A stretch of DNA of 64,000 nucleotides from Flavobacterium sp. (GTDB lineage: Bacteria > Bacteroidota > Bacteroidia > Flavobacteriales > Flavobacteriaceae). The position numbers and the translations under genes are program-made. Below are positions 7,059 through 16,260 of the stretch, one piece after another. Position 1 is the stretch's first letter. The number at the start of each line of letters is the position of its first letter. The stretch covers positions 310,001 to 374,000 of the forward strand of contig JADGMX010000049.1 of NCBI GenBank assembly GCA_015234525.1. The letters run 5' to 3'. The notes beneath the pieces are model-generated. The model was not told the DNA's origin. It did no database searches and saw only the letters and a program-made list of their open reading frames with translations.

Positions 7059-8252
7059 ATGTCGTTAACCCCATTTACAAAGCAGCAGTTGCTTCCGCAG
7101 GAGGAAAAACTCGAAATTGCGCGTCATAAAAGTGAACTTTTCATCGGAATTCCGAAGGAAAACAGTTACCTCGAACGCCGAATTTGTTTGACTCCGGATG
7201 CGGTGAGTTCGCTTTGTTCTCACGGACATCGGATTTTGATCGAATCGGGCGCCGGACTTAGCGCGAGTTATTCGGATAAAGAATATAGCGACGCCGGTGC
7301 TGAAGTGACCGCCGATGTTAAAAAGGTGCTTGGTTGCCCGATAATTTTAAAAGTTGAGCCGCTGACGATTCCTGAGATCGAAATGATTAATCCGCAGACG
7401 ATTGTGATATCGGCGGTACAAATTAAAACCCGTCGAAAGGAATATTTTGAGGCATTGAGCAAGAAAAAAGTCACCGCGCTTGCTTTCGAATATATTCAGG
7501 ACGATGATGGATCCTTCCCTGCTGTGAAATCGCTGAGTGAAATTGCGGGAACGGCTTCGATTTTAATTGCATCTGAGCTGATGATTACTAACCACTCCGG
7601 AAAAGGCTTGCTATTTGGCAACATTACCGGCGTGCCGCCCACCGACGTTGTGATTTTAGGCGCGGGAACTGTGGGCGAATTTGCGGCGAGAACCGCACTC
7701 GGACTTGGCGCAAGCGTTAAGGTATTTGACAATTCGATCACTAAATTACGCCGATTGCAAAACACGCTGAACCAGCGAATATTTACGTCTACCATTCAGC
7801 CTAAATCGCTATTAAAGGCGCTTCGTCGTTGCGATGTTGCCATTGGTGCGATGCGCGGAACAGAAAGATGTCCGGTGGTGGTTTCTGAGACGATGGTCGA
7901 AAACATGAAAAAAGGCGCCGTGATTGTTGATGTGAGCATTGACACGGGCGGTTGTTTTGAAACCTCTGAAGTTACAACCCACGACAAACCAACTTTTGTG
8001 AAAAGCGGTGTAATCCATTATTGTGTGCCGAACATTCCGTCGCGATATGCCAAAACGGCCTCGCTGTCGATCAGTAACATCATTACGCCATATTTGATAC
8101 GGATTGCCGAAGACGGTGGCATCGAAAGCGCCATCAGATGTAACAACGGATTGAAACACGGCGTTTACATGTATCACGGAATATTGACCAACAAACCTAT
8201 TGGCGACTGGTTCGGACTTCCGGTGAGTGATATCAATTTAATTGTGTTTTAG
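7059..8252 (+). CDS. ald: Alanine dehydrogenase
   Basis: Catalyses NAD-dependent oxidative deamination of L-alanine to pyruvate and ammonia. The 397-residue protein carries the N-terminal catalytic domain (GIPKENSYLERRICLTPDAV from about residue 29, then SHGHRILIESGAG) and a Rossmann domain with VVILGAGTVGEFAARTA. The later motif VIVDVSIDTGGCFETS and HYCVPNIPSRYAKTAS are typical of the Ald/PntA family. It has about 25 extra N-terminal residues compared with Bacillus Ald, as is usual in this group from memory. No TAnnTTTG box is obvious upstream; a repeat element fills that gap. It stands alone on the plus strand before the DUF4258 gene, which has its own promoter. Confidence 0.88.
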   Translation: MSLTPFTKQQLLPQEEKLEIARHKSELFIGIPKENSYLERRICLTPDAVSSLCSHGHRILIESGAGLSASYSDKEYSDAGAEVTADVKKVLGCPIILKVEPLTIPEIEMINPQTIVISAVQIKTRRKEYFEALSKKKVTALAFEYIQDDDGSFPAVKSLSEIAGTASILIASELMITNHSGKGLLFGNITGVPPTDVVILGAGTVGEFAARTALGLGASVKVFDNSITKLRRLQNTLNQRIFTSTIQPKSLLKALRRCDVAIGAMRGTERCPVVVSETMVENMKKGAVIVDVSIDTGGCFETSEVTTHDKPTFVKSGVIHYCVPNIPSRYAKTASLSISNIITPYLIRIAEDGGIESAIRCNNGLKHGVYMYHGILTNKPIGDWFGLPVSDINLIVF

Positions 8253-8264
8253 ACTCCTAAAGAC

Positions 8265-8272
8265 TACCTTTG
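8265..8272 (+). promoter_or_regulatory. Promoter -7 box of the DUF4258 gene
   Basis: TACCTTTG matches TAnnTTTG and lies 13 bases before the ATG at 8286. A TTG at 8242-8244 is 20 bases upstream and can serve as the -33 element. Both lie at the 3' end of ald or just after it. Confidence 0.65.
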
Positions 8273-8285
8273 CCAAAAATTTCGA

Positions 8286-8660
8286 ATGGGCTTTAAGTAT
8301 AGATTGGCGTACTACTTAGTAGGATTGGTAATAGGCTGCTTTTTTGTGGCGATGGTTTTTCAGGGCAAAGATACGCGTTGCAATTACTTCCCGAACGCAC
8401 GTGTTTTGAACGATTTGCGAAACAAGCCATTTTATTATTCTGAGGAGGCGTCTAAAGCGTTGGCTGATAAAGTGCTGGATTCGGCTGATGTCAAGAAGAT
8501 ACTAACCCATGGCGATATCGATTTTGATTTAAGCAATGTTCCGTACCAAAACGGAAAACTATACGTCATTGAAGGCCGGAATTATGAAGATCGCCCGATT
8601 ACAGTTGAAGTTGTCAACTATTCGGATAAGGCGATGCTTAAAACAGTTAAGATCAACTAG
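8286..8660 (+). CDS. DUF4258 family membrane-anchored protein
   Basis: A 124-residue protein with one N-terminal membrane segment (YRLAYYLVGLVIGCFFVAMV, residues 5-24) and a soluble domain rich in aspartate (DKVLDSADVKKILTHGDIDFDL, then GKLYVIEGRNYEDRPITVEV). From memory this matches the DUF4258 proteins that follow ald in Flavobacterium; no biochemical function is known. The topology suggests a short cytoplasmic end and a periplasmic domain. Its 3' end overlaps the convergent galT gene by 8 bases, with no terminator between them. Confidence 0.7.
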   Translation: MGFKYRLAYYLVGLVIGCFFVAMVFQGKDTRCNYFPNARVLNDLRNKPFYYSEEASKALADKVLDSADVKKILTHGDIDFDLSNVPYQNGKLYVIEGRNYEDRPITVEVVNYSDKAMLKTVKIN

Positions 8661-9705
8661 TTTTTTGTTTGTAATGAACTTCCGGTAGATTCCGTAGCAT
8701 TTCCGCACTTTTCTCGGGAGTTATGTCGCGCTGGGATTCGGCCAACATTTCATATCCGACCATAAATTTCTTAATTGTTGCCGATCGAAGTAACGGCGGA
8801 TAAAAGTTCATGTGAAAATGCCATTCGTCGTGCGATTTTCCATCGGTTGGTGCTTGGTGAATTCCTGCTGAATACGGAAATGACGTCTGAAACAAGTTGT
8901 CGTATTTTATGGTAAGCACTTTTAGTATCGACGCGTACGATTTGATTTCATCGTCGGTAAATTCTGAAATATTGGCGAGATGTCGTTTGCTGATCAATAA
9001 AACTTCAAAAGGCCAAACCGCCCAAAACGGAACAACTACTATAAAATGCGCGTTTTCAAGAACTACTCTTTCTTTCCGCTCGAGTTCCTGCTTGCTGTAA
9101 TCTGAAAGCAAACTACGACCGTTTTTCCGGTAATATTTTAATTGACTTTCCTGTAATTTTACGATTTCGGTTGGAAGCGACGACTGCGCCCAAATTTGTC
9201 CGTGTGGATGCGGATTGCTGCAACCCATTACCGCGCCCTTATTTTCAAAGATTTGAACGTAATTGATAAAATCCATGTTGCCAATTTCGATATATTGACC
9301 GATCCAGGCCCGGATGATGTTTTCTATTGATTCTAATTCAAGTTCCGGAATGGTAAGGTCGTGTCGCGGCGAAAAGCAAATCACTTTGTTGATTCCCTGC
9401 TCGGGTTTCAAGGTGAAAAACTCGTTTTCTGAAGGTTCGGCTTCCACTTTCTCGGTTAATAGTGCGGGAAAATCATTATCGAACACAAAAACGTCGTTAT
9501 AATCCGGATTGTACTCGCCGTTTGACCGCATATTTCGCGGACACAGATAACAGGCTTGGTCGTATGCGGGAAGTTGCAGATCGGATGACGGCTCGTTTTG
9601 ACCTTGCCATGGCCGCTTGGCGCGATGCGGCGAAACCAAAACCCATTCGTCCAGTAATGGATTGTAACGGCGATGCGGATGTTCATTGTTGTTAAATGCA
9701 ATCAT
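8653..9705 (-). CDS. galT: Galactose-1-phosphate uridylyltransferase GalT
   Basis: Exchanges UMP between UDP-glucose and galactose-1-phosphate in the Leloir pathway. The 350-residue class I enzyme shows NPLLDEWVLVSPHRAKRPW near the N-terminus, zinc-ligand cysteines in CYLCPRNMRSNG, and the catalytic motif SNPHPHGQIWAQSS, whose histidines form the uridylyl intermediate. The C-terminal half has HFHMNFYPPLLRS. Its ATG overlaps the end of galK by 4 bases (ATGA), so the two are translationally coupled. It is the last gene of the GH2-galM-galK-galT operon. No GalE or sugar transporter is present in the window. Confidence 0.95.
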   Translation of the reverse strand: MIAFNNNEHPHRRYNPLLDEWVLVSPHRAKRPWQGQNEPSSDLQLPAYDQACYLCPRNMRSNGEYNPDYNDVFVFDNDFPALLTEKVEAEPSENEFFTLKPEQGINKVICFSPRHDLTIPELELESIENIIRAWIGQYIEIGNMDFINYVQIFENKGAVMGCSNPHPHGQIWAQSSLPTEIVKLQESQLKYYRKNGRSLLSDYSKQELERKERVVLENAHFIVVVPFWAVWPFEVLLISKRHLANISEFTDDEIKSYASILKVLTIKYDNLFQTSFPYSAGIHQAPTDGKSHDEWHFHMNFYPPLLRSATIKKFMVGYEMLAESQRDITPEKSAEMLRNLPEVHYKQKTS

Positions 9706-10862
9706 AATCGGTAAGTTGAAGTTCCGTTAGAAATGTTTGCCTGATAAGGTTTGAGCGCAACGCTAAATTTATAAAAGTACTCCGATGAAACGCGGTCGAT
9801 CAGCTTTTCTTCGTGTCCTTTCTTGACCAGATTAATGGTGCAGCCGCCAAAGCCGCCACCCATCATTCGGGAGCCGATAACGTTTGGGTCGTCTTTAACC
9901 AAATCGACTAGAAAATCGGTTTCGGCGCAACTGACTTCGTACTGATTTGATAATCCGTCGTGCGTTTCAAACATCAGTTTGCCAAGCTGATGAAAATCTG
10001 ACTTTTCGATTGCATCAACAGCGTCAAGTACGCGTTTGATTTCAGAAACAACAAAAAGGCACCGTTTGTAAGCATTGCCAAGTTCAGATTGCACGGCGTT
10101 AAGATGTTCGATGGTGCAATCACGCCAACTTTTTACTTCCGGAAAATTGTCACTGACAACTAAAAAGCCATTTTCAACCTCGCGACGGCGATCGTTGTAA
10201 CCCGAGGTCAGATTTTCGTGTTTAACATTGCTGTCAAGCAAAAGCAAACTATAATCTTTAAAATCAGCATTGTGGTAATCGTATTCGAGTGTGACACAAT
10301 CTAATTTAATTACCTGGTTTTCCTTGCCGAACATATTGGCAAATTGATCCATAATTCCGCACATCACACCAACAAAAGTATGTTCTGCTTTTTGACCGAT
10401 TAGCGCGATTTCTTTTTTGGATAACCTCAGATCGTAAATTTCGTTCATGGCGAAACAAAATCCGCATTCAACTGCTGCCGACGACGATAAACCTGCACCA
10501 ATCGGAATTGTGCTCGAGAATGCGAGATCGAAACCGGTTAAATTTAATTCGCGCTCAACAAGCTGCGAAAGTACTCCTAGGAAATAATTTGCCCACATCT
10601 GATCGACCGGCTGAATTTCATCATCTAAACTGAACTCGTGCTTTTCATCGATGTCTTTCGCCAGAATCACGCACTTCGAGTCGGTTCGTCTGCAAACGGC
10701 AAGACACACATATTTGTCGATCGCCGCCGGAAGTACGTAGCCGTGATTGTAATCGATGTGTTCGCCGATGATGTTTATTCGGCCCGGCGACAAGAAAATA
10801 TGGTCGGGTTTCCGATCGAACGAAGTCTCAAAGAAAGCGGCAGTTTGCGTTACGAGTTCCAT
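9702..10862 (-). CDS. galK: Galactokinase GalK
   Basis: Phosphorylates alpha-D-galactose at C1 using ATP. The 386-residue GHMP kinase shows the galactokinase signature GRINIIGEHIDYNHGYVLP near residue 28, the ATP-binding motif PIGAGLSSSAAVECGF near residue 122, the substrate motif CGIMDQFANMFG, and the C-terminal motif MMGGGFGGCTINLV. The length is normal. It lies 3 bases after galM and overlaps galT by 4 bases. The order epimerase-kinase-transferase matches substrate flow from beta-galactose to UDP-galactose. Confidence 0.95.
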   Translation of the reverse strand: MELVTQTAAFFETSFDRKPDHIFLSPGRINIIGEHIDYNHGYVLPAAIDKYVCLAVCRRTDSKCVILAKDIDEKHEFSLDDEIQPVDQMWANYFLGVLSQLVERELNLTGFDLAFSSTIPIGAGLSSSAAVECGFCFAMNEIYDLRLSKKEIALIGQKAEHTFVGVMCGIMDQFANMFGKENQVIKLDCVTLEYDYHNADFKDYSLLLLDSNVKHENLTSGYNDRRREVENGFLVVSDNFPEVKSWRDCTIEHLNAVQSELGNAYKRCLFVVSEIKRVLDAVDAIEKSDFHQLGKLMFETHDGLSNQYEVSCAETDFLVDLVKDDPNVIGSRMMGGGFGGCTINLVKKGHEEKLIDRVSSEYFYKFSVALKPYQANISNGTSTYRL

Positions 10863-10865
10863 GAT

Positions 10866-11876
10866 TTAAAATTCAAAGTTCCAACTGGTCAATTGTCTGT
10901 ACGATTTGCCTTTACGCAGCAAGGCGCTGGGAAAATCCGGTTGATTTGGCGCGTCGGGATAATTTTGTGATTCAAAGCAGATCCCGCTATAATCATGATA
11001 TTCGAAACCGTCTTTGCCCTTAAGCTGGCCAAAAAGATTTCCTCCAACATAAATATGTAGTGATGGTTGGTCGCTGATGACCGTCATTTTTATATGTGAT
11101 TGTTCCGATTCAAGCGTGGCAATCGGCTTTTGGGTATTTTCAACAATAAATGAATCGTCGATTTTATGCGGAATTGCACGCGGATTCATGAAGTCAAATT
11201 CTTTTTCGCCGGCGGGTATCAGCTTTCCGGTTGGTATGTTTTCCTGATCGATTTCAATGATGTTTTTAGCATCAATGGTCAGCTTCTGGTTAGAAAGATC
11301 ATTCTTGTGACCGTCAAGGTTAAAATAGCTATGCTGAGTAACATTCACGTAAGTGTCCTTATCTGAAACCGCATGATAATCGATTACAACCTGATTGTTA
11401 TCGTTGATCGAATACCGAACCGACAGGTGAAGTTCGCCCGGAAAATGTTCTTCGCCATCACGACTCACGTATTCAAGTGTAATTGCCGATTCTTCCAGCG
11501 AAGTAACCCTGAAAATCTTTTGGTCGAAACCGGTGACGCCACCGTGAAGCGTATGTGAATTGTTGTTGATATTCAGCTGATGATCGATACTGTTAAGTTT
11601 TAGATGGCCTTTGTTAATCCGACCCGAATATCTGCCGATTACCGCACCAAAATAAGGCGGCGCGGGAAGCGAATGTGCTTTGACGTAATCCTCGACGGTA
11701 TCAAAACCAAGAACGACATCAACCTTGCCTGAAGCCGCGGGAACAATCAGCTTATTAATGATGCAACCGTAGTTCAAAACGTGCAATTCGAGTCCGCTGC
11801 CATTGCTGATTACATGCCGGAATACCTCCTGACCGTCGGCGAGAACACCGAATTTTGATGTTTGTGTCTTTTCCAT
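10866..11876 (-). CDS. galM: Aldose 1-epimerase (galactose mutarotase) GalM
   Basis: Interconverts the alpha and beta anomers of galactose, supplying the alpha form for GalK. The 336-residue protein shows SHTLHGGVTGFDQKIF and VTQHSYFNLDGH, which carry the substrate-binding and catalytic histidines, and the catalytic glutamate region GICFESQNYPDAPNQPDFP. The start is the ATG at 11876, one base after the GH2 stop codon (TGATATG), so translation is coupled. The frame stays open 8 codons further into the GH2 gene, but that start is unlikely. There is no signal peptide, so the enzyme is cytoplasmic, unlike some secreted mutarotases in this phylum. Confidence 0.93.
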   Translation of the reverse strand: MEKTQTSKFGVLADGQEVFRHVISNGSGLELHVLNYGCIINKLIVPAASGKVDVVLGFDTVEDYVKAHSLPAPPYFGAVIGRYSGRINKGHLKLNSIDHQLNINNNSHTLHGGVTGFDQKIFRVTSLEESAITLEYVSRDGEEHFPGELHLSVRYSINDNNQVVIDYHAVSDKDTYVNVTQHSYFNLDGHKNDLSNQKLTIDAKNIIEIDQENIPTGKLIPAGEKEFDFMNPRAIPHKIDDSFIVENTQKPIATLESEQSHIKMTVISDQPSLHIYVGGNLFGQLKGKDGFEYHDYSGICFESQNYPDAPNQPDFPSALLRKGKSYRQLTSWNFEF

Positions 11877-11877
11877 A

Positions 11878-13725
11878 TCAATCCAAAAAATCAGTTTCAC
11901 GCGAATTCAGCAAACCCTTTGGCACTTTCAGTTCGCCGGTAATCTCGTCGATAATACCGTTTCGTTCGTCTTCAATATTTGTTGCCTGGGTGTAGACATC
12001 GCCTGAAATCGGGCGTTTGCGCAGTTCTTTTTTAAATTTCCGAATCTGATCAGCACGAAGGTCATCATCCTGCGGTCCGCCGTAATCCGCAAATCCGAAT
12101 CCGCCCCACTCGCTAACAATAATCGGAGTTTGTTGTCTGAAAAAGTACGGATCGCCAACTACCATCGGAAATGCCGCCACATGATCCAGATCGCCGGCTA
12201 CCAACTGATCTAAAAGTTGTTTCCACCGATCAAGTTCCGGCGTATAAATATGTACCGTGAAGAGATCCGTTTTGAGTTTTCCCTCATAGGAAATATGCTG
12301 CCAACCGTCGTTATCAACCACCAGAAACTGCGGAAAAGCAATTTTCATGAAATGGTACATTCCCATGATATACGACCTGGTTTCCGGATTTGTCGCGATG
12401 TCCTGCGCACCCCAGTCCTCGTTGTAAAGACTCCAGATCACCACCGAGGGGTGCGTTCCTATTAGTGCAAGCATTCGTAAAAGCTCAGCTTTGTGGTTGA
12501 TCCGGCTTTGCGGACTCGATTTGTGCGGACTCGGGACTTCAACCCACAACAACATTCCGATTTTGTCGGCGAGTTTGTAAATTCTGGGATCAACTCCGGC
12601 AATGTGAATCCGCACCATGTTACATCCGAGATCTTTCATGGCAAGCATGTGGCTTTTTATCTCCTCATAAGTTGCCGCACCGGGTTGGTACAGAATTCCA
12701 TCGAGATAAATCGGCTTGTTGTTTAAATAAATCGCTTTTCCCCGAGATTCAATTTTGCGAAGGCCAAACTTTGTTTCAATCTCAGCCGTCGAACCGTTCT
12801 CATCGATGAGTTGCGCCACCAAACGATACAAATGCGGATCTTCGGTCGACCATAATTTTGCATTCGGAACCTCGACCACCACGCGTTGTGGCTTTTGTCC
12901 CACGTCGAGTCGCAATTTAAAATTGTCAGTTGCAACGGGCGTATCCGGATCTTGCGTTTTATCATAAATCAACAGCCGGATCGTGTACATTCCGGGATCG
13001 TGTACACGCGTCGTCAAATTGAATCGCACCAAATTATCCTCAACATTGCTGAAAACACCAACACGTGATCGCAGCCGATTTCGCTCAACAGTTTCCAGCC
13101 AAACGCTTCGAACCGCACCCGAATTTGTCTGATACCAGATTCCGCCACGTTTATAAACATACGATTCCTGTTTACCGCGAGGCGTATCGGCATCCATGGT
13201 ATCCTGAATTCGCACCGTCAGCCGGTTTTCAGGCCGCAATAAAACCTTGTCGAGTTCATACGAAAACGAAGTAAAACCGCCAATGTGAACATCTTCGCCA
13301 TCAACTGTTCGAAGCTGAACCCCGTTGAGCCAAACGCGCGTTTCATAACCACAAGCGCCAAAAGTCAGTTGCAGCATTTCCTGAAAATCATCCTGATCTT
13401 GCTCCGGAAGCGGAAAATCCCGTTCATACCAAACAACGACTTTTTCGTTCCACGGCTTCTCGTCCAGCAATCCCTTTGCTTTAGAGATGTGTTCCTCAAT
13501 TGTTCCCGGCCAATTTGCCGTTGCCGTATAGTTATGGCCGCGATGCCAGCCTTCAATTAACCCGCGGTCCTGAACGTCGATCGAGAAGCGCCATTCGCCG
13601 TCTAAAAGCATTGGCGTGTTTGACCGGATTACGGCACGCGGAATTGGATTGATAAAGGTGTCCTCGGCAGAAGTTTCTTCCTGGCTCTGCGATAAGCCAT
13701 AGTTCGGGTGGTTCGGTACTTCCAT
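11878..13725 (-). CDS. Glycoside hydrolase family 2 protein, cytoplasmic
   Basis: A 615-residue GH2 enzyme with the standard order: jelly-roll sugar-binding domain (about 30-210; LDGEWRF, GACGYETRVWLNG), Ig-like domain (about 215-325) and TIM barrel (about 330-600). The general acid/base is E436 in WSLYNEDWG and the nucleophile E539 in PIIVSEWGGFG. GH2 includes beta-galactosidases, beta-glucuronidases and beta-mannosidases. The galM-galK-galT genes directly downstream favour a beta-galactoside-type substrate, but this is inference. There is no signal peptide, so the substrate would be imported or made inside the cell. The divergent gene at 14054 encodes a GH1-RmlD fusion, and the pair may act together. 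The start at 13725 (MEVPNHPNYGLSQSQ) fits. Confidence 0.85.
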   Translation of the reverse strand: MEVPNHPNYGLSQSQEETSAEDTFINPIPRAVIRSNTPMLLDGEWRFSIDVQDRGLIEGWHRGHNYTATANWPGTIEEHISKAKGLLDEKPWNEKVVVWYERDFPLPEQDQDDFQEMLQLTFGACGYETRVWLNGVQLRTVDGEDVHIGGFTSFSYELDKVLLRPENRLTVRIQDTMDADTPRGKQESYVYKRGGIWYQTNSGAVRSVWLETVERNRLRSRVGVFSNVEDNLVRFNLTTRVHDPGMYTIRLLIYDKTQDPDTPVATDNFKLRLDVGQKPQRVVVEVPNAKLWSTEDPHLYRLVAQLIDENGSTAEIETKFGLRKIESRGKAIYLNNKPIYLDGILYQPGAATYEEIKSHMLAMKDLGCNMVRIHIAGVDPRIYKLADKIGMLLWVEVPSPHKSSPQSRINHKAELLRMLALIGTHPSVVIWSLYNEDWGAQDIATNPETRSYIMGMYHFMKIAFPQFLVVDNDGWQHISYEGKLKTDLFTVHIYTPELDRWKQLLDQLVAGDLDHVAAFPMVVGDPYFFRQQTPIIVSEWGGFGFADYGGPQDDDLRADQIRKFKKELRKRPISGDVYTQATNIEDERNGIIDEITGELKVPKGLLNSRETDFLD

Positions 13726-13942
13726 ATAATTTGGGGAGTAATTTTAATGTGTACATGCAATTTCCAAAAAAATCAACTAACATCTAACCCTTGAAATTAC
13801 AAATAAATCATAATATTCAAGCATTCTGCGAGTTGGAGTTTGTGTATGCGGGAAGTGTTGCAAAATTTTCAGTAAATCATATAAAACATTTTAAAACAGT
13901 TTTGAGCAGATTTGTATTACATTTTTAAAATTGATAAGGATT
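13726..13942. other. Divergent control region between GH2 and GH1-RmlD genes
   Basis: AT-rich intergenic DNA between two divergent sugar genes. I see no coding potential and no exact TAnnTTTG box; TACATTTTT near 13917 is only a near match. The promoters for both directions and any shared regulator site should lie here and in the repeat copy that follows. Confidence 0.4.
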
Positions 13943-14026
13943 AGGAGCTATTTCCTGCCTTACGCTACTATCTTTTTCTTCTTTCAGAGAGAAAAAGGAT
14001 AACCGCTGCAGTCAGGGCTAGGGTTT
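13943..14026 (+). repeat. Dispersed intergenic repeat, type 1 ends (copy B)
   Basis: Begins AGGAGCTATTTCCTGCC, has TACTATCTTTTTCTTC facing GAGAGAAAAAGGATAACCGC as an inverted core, and ends GTCAGGGCTAGGG. The core can form a hairpin TCTTTTTCTT/GAGAAAAAGGA. It is the same family as the copies at 44136 and 47489. It lies 27 bases before the GH1-RmlD start, so it is inside or next to that gene's 5' region. Confidence 0.8.
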
Positions 14027-14053
14027 TCTAACTTCTATCAGAAATGCAACTAT

Positions 14054-16213
14054 ATGAAGGAAATTTCTACCAAACCTGAAATCTGGGGCGGCATCGAGTG
14101 CACCATCAACCGATTGCATTCCGGATACAAAGATCAACTCAACTTTAACGGTCATTATAATCGCCAGGGTGATATCGAAGCCATTGCCAATTTGGGAATA
14201 ACCACGCTTCGTTACCCGATATTGTGGGAAAGGCATCAGCCAAACCAAGAGACCATCCCCGATTTTTCCTGGGTAAGGTCAAATCTCGAAAAACTTCAAT
14301 CCAGAAATGTAAATGTCATCGCAGGCTTGCTTCATCACGGTTCAGGCCCTGAATTCACGAGTTTGCTCGATCCGGCATTTCCCGAGCTTTTTGCCAATTA
14401 CGCCAAAATCGTTGCAACCGAATTCCCGTGGATTGATCTTTACACGCCGGTAAACGAGCCGCTAACCACTGCCCGATTCTCCGGACTTTACGGCTTCTGG
14501 TATCCGCATCATCAAAACGACGCCAGCTTTGCACAAATGTTGTTGAACCAACTAAAAGCAACTGTTTTGGCCATGACCGAGATTCGGAAAATAAACCCGA
14601 ACGCCAAGCTGGTTCAAACCGAAGATCTCGGTAAAACCTATAGCACGCCACTTCTGCAATACCAGGCGAAAATGGAAAACCAGCGGCGTTTCCTGACTCA
14701 GGATATTCTCTGCGGCAAACTAAATGAGCAACATCCGCTTTATAAATACTTTATCCGTGTTGGAATTCCGCCACAACAAATCAATTTCTTCCTGGAAAAT
14801 CCGTGTCCGCCCGATATTCTGGGAGTCAACTATTATTGCACTTCGGAACGCTACCTCGATGAAGATCTGTCGAAATACCCCGAATCGCGTCATGGCGGGA
14901 ATACGCTTCATCAATATGCCGATGTTGAGGCGGTACGCGTTAGATTTGATCAGCCGCACGGATTTCCGCTTTTAATGAATGAATTATGGGAAAGGTATCA
15001 GATTCCAATCGCCGTAACCGAAGCTCATTTGCACTGCTCACGCGAAGGACAAATGAAGTGGTTTATGGAAATTTATGAATCAGCCACATCGCTTAAGCAA
15101 CAAGGCGTCGACGTGCGGTCAGTAACCGTCTGGAGCATGCTCGGTTCTTTTGGATGGAACAAGTTGCTGATCAGCGACGAAATGGAATATGAACGCGGAA
15201 CGTTTGACGTGAGTTCAGGCAAACTCCGTCCAACTGCAATGGCTGAATTAATAAAATCGCTTGCTACGACAGGAACTTTTGATCGCGATGTGATGACCGG
15301 CGAGGCTTGGTGGCGATCTGAAAACAGGTATTTTCCGTTTAGCAAGAAAGCTCCAGCCGACTTCCAACTTACCACTAGCTGTAAGCCGATAGTAATTATC
15401 GGTAAGACCGGAACTCTGGGCCGCGCGTTTGCCCGGATTTGCTCTCAACGGTCAATAAACCACGTAGTTCTTTCAAGGCAAGACATCGACATTTGTCAAA
15501 TCGACGCTGTTAAAAATGCGATTGAGCATTATAATCCATGGGCTGTGATCAATGCCGCGGGATTTGTCAGAGTTGATGAAGCCGAAGCGAATTCCGGTCA
15601 ATGTTACCTCGAAAATACGGTTGGGCCTGAAAATCTCGCTAAAGTCTGTTCTGAAAAGAAAATTCAGCTGATGACCTTTTCGTCCGACTTGGTTTTTAGT
15701 GGCGAGAAACAAACCCCTTATGTCGAATCGGATGCGGTAAATCCTATTAATGTTTATGGGAAAAGCAAAGCCGCCGCCGAAGAAATTCTATCTGCAATTT
15801 ATCCTGAAAGTTTAATAATACGAACAAGTGCTTTTTTTAGTTCGTGGGATCGGTACAATTTTGCGCATGCGGTTTTAGAGGTTTTGGAGCGTGGTGAAAT
15901 CTTTGAAGCATCGTCTGATGTGATCTCGCCTACTTATGTGCCGCATTTAGTGAATTCGGCTTTAGATTTACTGATTGACAGAGAAAGTGGAATCTGGCAT
16001 CTTGCAAACAAAGGCGCGGTTTCCTGGTACGACTTTGCTCAGGAGATCGCCGCCTGCGCGGGATATGAGGTAGGGCGAATTAAAATGATAACGCCGGGGC
16101 TTCCGGCAAAACGACCAATTTACAGTGTTTTGGAAAGTGAACGTGGAAGTTTGATGCCATCGCTGGATGTCGCTTTATCGGATTACTTCATGGAACTGAT
16201 GGTTGAAGCATAA
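14054..16213 (+). CDS. Fusion of GH1-like glycosidase and RmlD-like sugar-nucleotide reductase
   Basis: A 719-residue two-domain protein. Residues 1-400 resemble family 1 glycosidases: LRYPILWER (53-60), the acid/base motif VNEPLTTARF with E135, GVNYYCTSERY (257-267), and a candidate nucleophile E323 in IAVTEAHLH, in place of the usual TENG. Residues 445-719 resemble dTDP-4-dehydrorhamnose reductase: GKTGTLGRAF (450-459), INAAGFVRVDEAE, TFSSDLVFSG (541-550) and the YGKSK catalytic pair Y568/K572. Such fusions exist in other bacteria by memory, but I know of no defined substrate. There is no signal peptide. The gene is divergent from GH2 and the galactose operon. A role in making or remodelling a nucleotide-sugar or glycoside is inferred. 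Confidence 0.82.
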   Translation: MKEISTKPEIWGGIECTINRLHSGYKDQLNFNGHYNRQGDIEAIANLGITTLRYPILWERHQPNQETIPDFSWVRSNLEKLQSRNVNVIAGLLHHGSGPEFTSLLDPAFPELFANYAKIVATEFPWIDLYTPVNEPLTTARFSGLYGFWYPHHQNDASFAQMLLNQLKATVLAMTEIRKINPNAKLVQTEDLGKTYSTPLLQYQAKMENQRRFLTQDILCGKLNEQHPLYKYFIRVGIPPQQINFFLENPCPPDILGVNYYCTSERYLDEDLSKYPESRHGGNTLHQYADVEAVRVRFDQPHGFPLLMNELWERYQIPIAVTEAHLHCSREGQMKWFMEIYESATSLKQQGVDVRSVTVWSMLGSFGWNKLLISDEMEYERGTFDVSSGKLRPTAMAELIKSLATTGTFDRDVMTGEAWWRSENRYFPFSKKAPADFQLTTSCKPIVIIGKTGTLGRAFARICSQRSINHVVLSRQDIDICQIDAVKNAIEHYNPWAVINAAGFVRVDEAEANSGQCYLENTVGPENLAKVCSEKKIQLMTFSSDLVFSGEKQTPYVESDAVNPINVYGKSKAAAEEILSAIYPESLIIRTSAFFSSWDRYNFAHAVLEVLERGEIFEASSDVISPTYVPHLVNSALDLLIDRESGIWHLANKGAVSWYDFAQEIAACAGYEVGRIKMITPGLPAKRPIYSVLESERGSLMPSLDVALSDYFMELMVEA

Positions 16214-16236
16214 AAGAGAAAGCGGCAAAAATACCG

Positions 16237-16244
16237 TACTTTTG
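16237..16244 (+). promoter_or_regulatory. Promoter -7 box of the ABC exporter gene
   Basis: TACTTTTG matches TAnnTTTG and lies 16 bases before the ATG at 16261. No TTG was found at the usual -33 distance. Confidence 0.55.
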
Positions 16245-16260
16245 TGGCAAAAATTTCAAC

